Assembly: GCF_037975245.1 (NCBI RefSeq)
Contig: NC_092577.1
Coordinates: 11,598,013 to 11,662,012, forward strand
Direction of reading: 5' to 3'
Length of the DNA: 64,000 bases
Source of the DNA: Apostichopus japonicus
Taxonomy: Eukaryota; Echinodermata; Holothuroidea; Aspidochirotida; Stichopodidae
Shown: one piece after another, positions 56,265 through 64,000 of the stretch
How the letters are laid out: each line of letters begins with the position of its first letter
Position numbering within the stretch: the first letter of the stretch is position 1
Translations under genes and position numbers: made by a program
The notes under the pieces: generated by a model
What the model was told of the DNA's origin: nothing
Seen by the model: only the letters and a program-made list of their open reading frames with translations
Database searches by the model: none

Positions 56265-56620
56265 GTGAACCACAGTGTGGTCGACAGGACAAATCAAAAT
56301 ACTGTTTCAACCAAGCAAATTAGGTTCGATTTGCTGCAGATCAAAGTGCATGCCCATCGGCGCCAAAGAAAAGGATCTTTGCAGTTCTTCCTCTCCAGAG
56401 ATTTCACTGGCACAGCAAAAACTTGTGGAAAATCAGGGCTCAAGTTTTCGACAGCAAGAAAATCTGGAAGCGGGCATACAGAACAGCTGTCTCAGTGTCT
56501 GACACGAGATGCTGAAAAACGGCTCAAAGAAGCTGCTGAACAGAGATGTGATGAAAGGATGAAAATGCTATTGCCCAAGACGTAGACGTCCTTGTTAGAC
56601 GTAACAGCTCTGGTCAGATA
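56265..56620 (+). pseudogene. Remnant of Cys-rich domain
   Basis: CGKSGLKFSTARKSG, TEQLSQCLTRDAEKRLKEAA, EQRCDERMK, then a stop after LLPKT. A second frame continues AIAQDVDVLVRRNSSG, so a small shift has broken it. Inverted duplicate of 15490-15860. The YH..CY part seen at 51.3 kb is absent. Confidence 0.45.
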
Positions 56621-57236
56621 TGTAAGTTACCCATTTATATCATGTACATATTTCTTTCAGTTTTAAGTGACCACACTGTTTTTAACATCAGACTCATGTG
56701 CATGGCAAACCTACTATTTTTCCTTAATATGTATATTTTTGTGTCGCTACGCCTTTTCAAGTTGTCCCCACAATCTCAGAGTTATCCGACTCTACTTTCA
56801 TGGGAAGGTACTACTTGTAATTTTCCCAAACCTAAACAGATATATTTTTGCCTGGTCACTGCGTTTTTGACCAGCTACATTTGCGTTAAAGGTGAGTCTC
56901 GAGGCAGAATTCAGGAGATGGACAGTGTTAGAAAATGCATTTATTCAAATTATGTTTATCACAACATATATTTGTTGTTTTCTTCGAAAAATTCGCTGCT
57001 TTAGAATCCAGCAACTGTAAAATATTCTTCGGACACGCCTATATTACTTCAGCCAACACATCCTGGTTCTTAATAATGTGTTTAGTTGTGTTATCATCTT
57101 GCTGTGGCAAGGAACTAATCTGTTTTAATCGTCGAACAGTACTACGTGTAAGAGTGACGTTATTTGTTTATTGTTTACTCCATGGCGTAAGTGTGTACGT
57201 TTGTATGTATGGGTGAGCGCGTTTGCGATGCCCAGC

Positions 57237-57736
57237 TTGTAAACACGATATATCAAGAAAAGAAGATCAGAGCAATTTCATATTTAGTGTGTAAAAGTAC
57301 CACATTAGGTACAAGAAGCCTATTGTTTTTGGTGGAGGTCAAAGTCATTTGGGATCACCAGGGGTCAAATTATGAAAACCTTGTATATACGATATCTCAA
57401 GAAGAGAAGATCAGACCAAATTCATATTTGATGTGTAGAAGTGCCACATTCAGTACAAGTAGTATATTATTTTTGGTAGAGGTCGAAGGTCATTTGGGGT
57501 CACCAGGGGTCAAATTGTGAAAACCTTGGTCACACGATATCCCAAGAAGGGAATCATCGGCAGACCTCATATTTGTGGGGTAGGAGTACCACATTGTTTA
57601 AAAGAAACCTATTGTTTTTGGTGGAGGGCAAGGGTCATTTGGTGTCAGCCGGGGTCAAATAATGTAAACCCTTTAAACACGACATCTCAAGAAGAAAACC
57701 TTGGGCCGATCTCTAGTTTAGTGTGTAGAAGTACCA
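57237..57736 (-). repeat. 145-bp satellite, inverted copy, first part
   Basis: Inverted match to 13.95-14.47 kb. Units contain GAGGTCAAAGTCATTTGGG-type and CCAGGGGTCAAATTATGAAA-type words. The array is broken at 57736 by the LINE and resumes at 58745. Confidence 0.85.
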
Positions 57737-58744
57737 TTATTCATTCATTCATTCATTCATTCATTCATTCCTTCATTCATTCATTCATTCATTCATTATT
57801 CATTATTTATTTGATCCAAGACATAAAAAAATACAAACATTACAAAAGACAAATAGGATCTGGATGAACAGATGAAGGAAACTAAATTCCTATAGACCAC
57901 TGGCCTGTGCACCCAAAAACACAAACACAAAAAAATAACAAAACAAACTATAAATTAAGAACTATGAGATAAAGATAAAAAATGAATCTTAATGCCATTC
58001 TTGAATGAATGGAGGGAGCCAAAGAGGAGCAACTCTCTTATATTAAGCGGCAGAGTGGACCACACGCTGGGGAAAGTATTAATAAAATTTGTTCTCAGAA
58101 GATTGGTCCTGGCATGTAAATAATTGGACAAAAGGACTTCACTATGACGAGTGTTAATAGATATTGAGTTAGAAATAGTAGAACAAACAAAATTGCCATA
58201 TAAACATTTGGCAACAAACATAACTAGTAGGAGATTACACCTATTAGAAAAGGAATACCAATTTATATTTTGTAACCGAATAATATAATTCATCTCACGC
58301 CTTTCTGGCCCAAAATCGAGAGGCGCTCTTCTGGACCCCTTCCAGTCTATTCTCTTGAGTCAGATTATGTGGCCCCCAGGCAGGTAACACATACTCTAGT
58401 ACAGGAACAACAAGGGATTTAAAAAGCAAAAGGTGGACTTCCTTATTCAGACCAGCTGAAACGGAACGTAAAAAACCAAGCAATTTATACGCTTTAGTGG
58501 CAATCGTGTTACAATGAAGACTCCAGGAGAGTTGGCTGTCAAAGGTTATACCAAGGTGTTTATGGGATGACAGTGTCCAGTTGAAAACCGTTAACAGAGT
58601 AGTGCTGGTTTGGGACATGCTTCCTCCGAGAAAGTCGCATGTGTTTACTCTTGTCAACATTGATTTTCATTTTATTACTGTGGCACCAGTCACGGACTTT
58701 ATGCAGATCGTCTTGCAGTCTCCTGGGATCTTCATTGTTAGAAA
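57737..58744 (-). mobile_element. 5'-truncated LINE with (AATG)n tail
   Basis: Minus-strand reading starts NNEDPRRLQDDLHKVRDWC, HSNKMKINVDKSKHM, then (after a frameshift near 58560) KHLGITFDSQLSWSLHCNTI, KAYKLLGFLRSV, VPVLEYVLPAWGP, RLEGVQKSASRF. A 1-bp shift near 58294 leads into MNYIIRLQNINWYSFSNRCN to a stop at 57955. These are the reverse-transcriptase thumb and C-terminus of a CR1/jockey-like LINE. The 3' end is the microsatellite (ATTC)n on the plus strand (about 57740-57797), as LINE tails often are. It sits in a satellite unit whose uninterrupted version is at about 13.94-13.97 kb; only a 2-bp target repeat (CA) is apparent. Confidence 0.8.
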
Positions 58745-58850
58745 CACATTTAGTTAAAGAAGCATATTGTATTTGGTTAAGGTTAAAGGTAATTTGGGGT
58801 CATCAGAGGTCAAATCGTAAAACCCTTGTAAATATGTACACCCTCACTAT
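58745..58850 (-). repeat. 145-bp satellite, inverted copy, part after the LINE
   Basis: CACATTTAGTTAAAGAAGCATATTG continues the unit cut at 57736. Its reverse complement is the intact 13.87-13.95 kb sequence. Confidence 0.8.
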
Positions 58851-59649
58851 ACATTACGTCAGGTTTATGAAGAAAACTGCTCATGTCACATCAGCGAAAA
58901 CACAATGCATTTTTGCATGCTGGTTAATAGTCTGTTTGTTTGTTTTTCATGTATTTTTTCACGTAAATATTTGCAATGTATAGGGAAGTCTCCTGAAAAG
59001 CCTATACTGGCTTAACAAGACAGAAAACTCCCAGAGAGAAGAGAGAAAAAGTTAAAGTTATGATAATAATATGTATATGTTTCAATTACCACTAATTCAT
59101 AGTTAATAAGAAATCATAATTTCTTAGATAAGGCATTTTCTAAGTATAGAGCTTGATATCTTAGTTTTGAAAGCATATGATAGTGAGTTCCATGTTTAGA
59201 TTGCACGGTATATTATGCTTAGCATAACAGTGCGTGCATAACATAAGTTATAATCTGCGTTGCTAACCGTTCTTGCATTATGATTATGGAACTCTCGGTT
59301 GCTATTTATAAAATTTCGGAAACTGTTTGTAATAAACCATTCCAAACCTTGTATGTAAATGTCGCAAAATTAACTTTTATGATATTATCTAATCTCAATA
59401 AATCGAATTTCCTACATAAAATGGGCTAGTAAGTAGTATGTTCACGCGATGCTACGTGTGATATATGAAGTATTGCACACTTTTGTAGTGGCTTAAAAGT
59501 GAACTGTTTGTACCAGACCAAATAATCAAGCAGTATCATAAATGCAGTGCTATTTAAGTTTGATAAAGCAATCTTAGTATATACTGGGGGAGGAAATATT
59601 TTAGCTATGCTAAAATTCCAATACCTCTTACGACGCTGGAGCAACCTTT

Positions 59650-60322
59650 TGTAATATGGTCACTCCATGAAAGTCTACTATTGTTATGAAATAGTAATAC
59701 TGCCTCTTTGGTGCTCCCGAAAAACTCCATCGAGACACCGAACAAGCCCCTTATATATTTATCTAGGTCGAGGATTCTCCACGAGAAGTTTTAACTATCT
59801 TATTGAATCATGTCACAGGGCCTTTTCCCAAAATAGATCCATTGTGTCTGTGGAACATTCGAGAAGGTTCTTCTCACGTGGTATGGAAGTTTCCATAAAA
59901 ATGGGGTGGACTTCCAAACTCCCAACCAATCAGGGCAGATCAGTGCCAACACAATGATTTTTATATCGTTAAGTTAATGCAGGATGAGCAGGTTATTGGC
60001 TGCCTTCTGACTATGCGCAGTGGGATTTTCGGTGTTTTAATCTATAAAAGGCGGCATGGGTTTCGCAAGTTTATCACTTCGTCACTCCTTTGAGTACGTA
60101 ATTGACGGAGTCAAATCATTGTAATTTTGTTTTGTTTGTAAGAGAATCGACAGGGAAGAAATTATACCGAATCACTAATCAAATCCTATCTAGTCAATTT
60201 TTTTTCTGAGAACTCATTGTTTTCTTCTATCTTCCGTTCGAGACGTCTCCTGAAGAAGCGTAGAATACGGCATCAAGATACTCCAGTACCTCTTCTCTCG
60301 CGAGTCCTGATATAATATTACA
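59650..60322 (+). mobile_element. LTR (or truncated LTR element) with TATA box
   Basis: Starts TGTAATATGG and ends ATAATATTACA, so the ends are TG...CA with an inverted TGTAATAT/ATATTACA pair. TATAAAAGGCGG at 60043-60054 is a good core promoter. It is followed by CGATGGAGGAGCCGGG, which resembles a primer-site/leader start, and then a second TATAATATTACA at 60344-60355, where LINE sequence begins. I could not find a matching target duplication, so the boundaries are tentative. Confidence 0.45.
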
Positions 60323-60349
60323 CGATGGAGGAGCCGGGCTCGTTATAAT

Positions 60350-61125
60350 ATTACACTATCAATAGTAATCCCTAGAAATTTAGTAGTTGATACTTCCTTA
60401 ATTTGTTTACCGTCCATTAATACATCATTATTCCAATAATGTGTTCTTCTTCCATTTTATCGTATATAGTGAGTTTTGTCTTATGAGGGGTGTAACAAGA
60501 AAGGATAGAGCCAGAAACCAGGACTTGAGAAACAGTACATGCGTTTTGGATATTATCCAAGTCATTAGGCAAAAGAAGTGGAGATAGGTGGAGCATTTAA
60601 CTAGATGTCAGGATAAGAGATGGACACATAAATTGACAGATTGGACACCAGGAGGAGATGGATAGATGACATATAAGAGGATATGGTGGGGTCACACGGA
60701 AGAGAACATCTCAGGACAGAGTTAATTAGAAAACTGGTGAAGAGGCCTTCATTCTGCAGTGGAGCGAAATAGGCTAGATAAGAAGTGAGTTTTGTCTACA
60801 TTAAGTGATAACTTATTAGCAGCAAACCAGTCAGAAAATGTATTTAATTCAGTAGAGACAGCATTCTGTATTCTATGTGCGTTTTCCAGCTCGAAGAAAA
60901 TATAGGTATCATAGGCAAACAAAATAGTATTAACAATTTATGCCACTTTGCAAATGTCATTGACATATAGAATGGATAACAGTGGTCCTTATAAGAGCCC
61001 TGCGGAACACCATAACGGGTGTCAGCGTGTTCGGATTTGGGGTTGATATATGATATATATTGATATCTATTTGATATATAGCAGCTTAACCAGTCAAGAG
61101 TTGTTTCTCTTACGCCTATTTACCG
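60350..61125 (-). mobile_element. LINE reverse-transcriptase fragment, interrupted by another LINE
   Basis: Minus strand: ETTLDWLSSYISNRYQYISY, ADTRYGVPQG, NTILFAYDTYIF, FSDWFAANKLSLNVDKTHF, then a gap occupied by the plus-strand LINE fragment (60455-60785), then NNDVLMDGKQIKEVSTTKFL and GITIDS at the 60350 end. A broken GVPQG...LGPLL block and FAYDT (normally FADDT) show it is dead. It is a duplicate of 31841-32157. Confidence 0.65.
60455..60785 (+). mobile_element. LINE C-terminal fragment nested in the minus-strand LINE
   Basis: Plus-strand reading with breaks: RARNQDLRNSTCVLDIIQ, VEHLTRCQDKRWTHKLTDWT, RWIDDI, EDMVG, RTELIRKL. Same family and position as 31495-31840. Confidence 0.55.
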
Positions 61126-61194
61126 ATTGTATGGACATTTTCACGTATCGTCTACGTGTTAAAGGTTCAATTCAGTTTGAAAAGGTTATATTTT

Positions 61195-61330
61195 GTAAGA
61201 TATTCTGTTATATTCTGGTATATATTCTGTTATATTCTGGTATATATTCTGTTATATTCTGGTATATATTCTGTTATAATCTGGAATATATTTTGTAATA
61301 TTCTGTATTATATTCTGTTTTATTCTGTAT
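61195..61330 (+). repeat. 22-bp minisatellite, sister of 32224-32337
   Basis: At least three near-identical units of ATTCTGTTATATTCTGGTATAT followed by degenerate units. Flanks (CGTATCGTCTACGTGTTAAA before, TTGGTTAACATTTTAGAAGG after) match the other array and, inverted, the single-unit loci near 8.05 and 10.94 kb. Confidence 0.85.
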
Positions 61331-61639
61331 ATTTTGTAAAGAAGTACTTTTGGTTAACATTTTAGAAGGAAATATTTTATGATTTAAGCCAAAAATTACT
61401 GTGTACCAAATTTCTACAGGTGAAAAATTGCACCAAAAGAATGAATTTGCTTTCTTTGCATAATTTTAAAAAGAAATTGCAAAATGATGTTCCATAATGC
61501 GTAGATGCTTCGCACTGTTTAATTTACCAAAATAAAACTTGTTTGTTGTGAGAATATTTCCTATAAAAATGTGGTAATTCCATGTACATTGTACATTCTA
61601 CATGTACAATGTGCCCTCTGTAAAAGTATTACACGTGGG

Positions 61640-62059
61640 TAATACGCTCTCATTGACAGTTATACAATGCCATTAATACGCATTCACACCGTCCAGTAGA
61701 ATCACTGTGGCCGAGTGGCACGGACTTAGGTCTGCACTGAACAATGGATAATTACAGGTTAGTATAGAGTATAGAGTTAATTTACGAGTGACGCACCTTT
61801 CAACATATGGGGGCCTCAAGAGAGGAGGAGAGAGGGATATTGTGACTTTCGTGCATGAAGAGCACTAGGAAAGCGGAACTTGAATCGATGACGCCCTACT
61901 AAAATACAAAGTAGCCCAAATGCTTGGAAGTAAGCAAGTAGTCGTAACTAGCGATCAAATAGTATTAGCTGGGAGCAATTAAATAACATTGGACTTCCGA
62001 CTTGCTATCAGCGATATATATATGTATAAGAGTGTTACATTCAGCATATGCGTTGAGAT
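61640..62059 (+). repeat. Paralogous segment with the empty BEL/Pao site
   Basis: CATTGACAGTTATACAATG, then CCATTAATACGCATTCACAC, reads straight through the position that is ATGTC-BEL-ATGTC at 32829-40920; here the five target bases are ATGCC at 61667-61671. The match continues through ACTGTGGCCGAGTGGCACGG to the SINE. Confidence 0.85.
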
Positions 62060-62160
62060 GGAAAATCAAGAACAGTGAAAAAACTTCCAGCCTCCACCGG
62101 GATTCGAACCCTTGCCTCTCGCTCTGTACGCGGACACCCTAACCACTAAGCTATGGACGC
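62060..62160 (-). repeat. tRNA-like SINE, copy 2
   Basis: Minus strand GCGTCCATAGCTTAGTGGTT, AGGGTGTCCGC, AAGGGTTCGAATCCCGG, TGGAGGCT. Its T arm is better paired than in copy 1. The tail GGAAGTTTTTTCACTGTTC is followed by TTGATTTTCC. No CCA and unclear anticodon. Confidence 0.6.
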
Positions 62161-62409
62161 TGATTGTACGTCCAAAGGTTCGAAACCGATAAGGAAGGTT
62201 GTAATTCCACTGTATGCGTTTGTCACTTGTATCAAACAATACTAGTTCTGTTTTTGGTGACATATTTTGCCTTACTCTAGAGATCAAACATGATGCTAAC
62301 CAACTCGAAAGTCATTTGTGATTCCTAAGCCGGATCTCGAAATAGATACTTTGAACATACTTTATGCTAATGAAATGGAGGTTAACGACAAAGGCTAATG
62401 AATATGTAT

Positions 62410-62512
62410 AATTGAAAATCGTAATGAATTGGAAAATCAAGAACAGTAAAAAAACTTCCAGCCTCCACCGGGATCCGAACACGGGTCTCCCGCTTTGCAC
62501 GCGGACACCCGC
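62410..62512 (-). repeat. tRNA-like SINE, copy 3 (5'-damaged)
   Basis: Same tail and T arm (GGATCCCGGTGGAGGC with one change), and GGTGTCCGCGTGCAAAGCGG in the anticodon region. The D arm and acceptor 5' strand are replaced by a repeat of GTCCGCGTAAAGAGCGG. Confidence 0.55.
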
Positions 62513-62539
62513 TCTTTACGCGGACATAACTTTGCCACA

Positions 62540-63560
62540 TCAGCGCCCTCTTTAAATTTCTTGGCATTGTGTGGCCTTGATAAGACTTTTATGTTCATAA
62601 TGAAAGACATTTATTACCACAACAGACAAACTGACGCATTACCACGACGATAGCTCAAGTAGTTAAGAAAGAACCTTTGGATCTGAAAGGAGATGCAACT
62701 ACATCTCCCTGTTTTGCTGCAGCAGACATCTTACAGTAATCACTCCCTCACCCCCCTCCCCCGCCCACACCAATCCCAAAGCTGACGTAATGCAAAGAAG
62801 AAAAAGACAATATTTTTGAGAAAAATAAATGTCAGTCATATTTATGATTAACAAGTCGACAAGAATTTTTCAGATTAATAGAGAAGAAAGAATCACAAAC
62901 AATATTTTTTTAAATGATGACTAAAACGTTTTGCAATTTCTGTTATGTTAATTTTTCTTTTTAATATGTTTAACATATTTTCGTTCTGAAGTTTGGAATG
63001 TTTATGCTTTATCAATGGCACAAGTGGATGAAATAACATTTAAAAAAGTATAAAGTTACAAACAAAACTACCTAAGAGTGTATATTGATATATTCCTTTA
63101 AAGGAATAATATACAGAACTGTATATGGAAAATAAATTTAACCTAAACATTTATCTCACATTATTTAATTTGATAGACAGTCAGGTACATTCAGAGGTGC
63201 ATGTACAACGCTATTCTTTTTCAATATTTAATTTTCAATTCTTCTTTCATTGTTTTAGTGTATTCCTGTCATAAATACCTCGGTGAGTTGCTAAATCTCG
63301 TTAAGTACATATTAGCCTACGCAATGGTGTACATTCAAGAGGTGCTCACCTCCACAAATGGAATATTATCGGAAACAACTTTATATCAGTGACTCCCACC
63401 AAGGAGATGTCCTAACCAGATGAAATATTTTACCAGGAAGATAAGACTTGGATATCACTACTTCCAACCAGCTGTTGAAATATATTAACAAAGTATTAGT
63501 CATGCTGATGCTGTTTATAGAGATTATCTGTCCGATCGAAATAATCAAGAAATCAAATAT
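62540..63560 (-). repeat. TRIM 3'-flank module (copy 5), gene not in window
   Basis: Direct match to 45450-46480, including the frame CHKYLGELLNLVKYILAY ending TGA at about 63392. The match stops at AATCAAGAAATCAAATATAT (63541-63560), about 130 bp before the TRIM stop codon would be expected. Either the gene is deleted or an insertion begins here and the gene lies beyond 64000. Confidence 0.75.
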
Positions 63561-64000
63561 ATATAAAAATCATTTCTGCAGCCATTTTTGGTTTCAAATA
63601 TACTATAAACATTAGGCTCTGGGTTATGTACATTTTTTCCAACTATACCATGTTCTTCTACACAAAAATATGAACATGACTAATGTTCATTTTTGAGGAA
63701 ATATTAGAGAAAATAATATGGATATTTCAAAGTCTCAGATTGCCATATTTGAAAGCACCCTAAATAAATTTGATATATTTGTATTGGTAGTGCAGTAAGT
63801 AATTTATAAAAATTATATTACAATTCCCCAACAAAATTTTGGTTGGTAGGCATATGGCTGTAACGACACAGAGCTGATTTGAGAGCGTAATGCGAGTTAC
63901 CGAGAGACCAAGGTTTTTTTTTTTAAATCACTGGAGCAGATAATTTCCTGCCTTTTCATATTATGTTTCTAGCCAAAGTAAAGAGAATAATAATAGTTGA
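63561..64000. other. No gene recognised
   Basis: AT-rich, with no similarity to the other TRIM loci and no domain or terminal repeat seen before the window ends. Confidence 0.5.

Larger units (their letters stand above)
48779..59615 (-). repeat. Right arm of large inverted duplication
   Basis: Reverse complement of 13076-21930, interrupted by about 3.5 kb at 49490-52980 and by the LINE at 57737-58744. Similarity fades just after GGGGGAGGAAATATTTTAGC at about 59586-59606. Confidence 0.8.

Overview
This is a metazoan nuclear window with no prokaryotic gene organisation. It is AT-rich, with long (TA)n tracts, sparse single-coding-exon genes and many transposable elements. TRIM-type genes (RING, two B-boxes, coiled coil, propeller-like C-terminus), a BEL/Pao retrotransposon, THAP-bearing TTAA elements and LINE fragments together suggest a marine invertebrate. 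An echinoderm such as a sea cucumber is my best guess, from family knowledge only; the species cannot be proved from the sequence.

The backbone is a small, recently duplicated family of TRIM-like genes: the C-terminal part of one (1-1592, +), one with eroded zinc fingers (21932-24055, +), a broken copy (30085-31494, -) and one complete copy (46616-48778, -). The second and fourth lie head to head in a large interrupted inverted duplication, with arms of roughly 13.08-25.46 kb and 45.23-59.61 kb. The TRIM 3' flank recurs at 1.6-2.8, 24.06-25.46, 26.56-27.1, 29.2-30.1, 45.23-46.61 and 62.54-63.56 kb. A second conserved module recurs upstream at 8.2-8.47, 11.1-11.37, 17.47-17.74, 20.22-20.49 and (inverted) 55.15-55.42 kb. 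It ends in a splice-donor-like GTAAGT, and four of five copies carry a perfect kappaB-type site about 250-270 bp before the donor. I infer that it is a promoter plus untranslated first exon of the TRIM genes, spliced to the acceptor just before each ATG.

Mobile DNA fills the rest. There is an intact BEL/Pao element (32834-40915) with apparently identical 565-bp LTRs and an ATGTC target duplication. A 3.2-kb TTAA-flanked element (42032-45225) carries a THAP-like remnant and a P2X7-intracellular-domain-like remnant. A second TTAA-type element with a THAP remnant lies at 3787-6151. Others are a solo LTR (25465-26536), another LTR (59650-60322), several truncated and nested LINEs, and tRNA-like SINE copies. 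Because the locus is duplicated, paralogous empty sites for three insertions can be read in the same window (61667 for BEL, 26803 for the 42-kb element, about 13.95 kb for the 57.7-kb LINE).

The most unusual small structure is an array of ten consecutive short palindromes (8470-8702), each a CACTC...GAGTG hairpin. It begins exactly at the splice-donor position of one promoter-like module. Stretches 6.15-7.29, 8.7-10.2, 11.4-13.08, 15.9-17.06 and 28.4-29.15 kb and the last 440 bp show no gene I can support.
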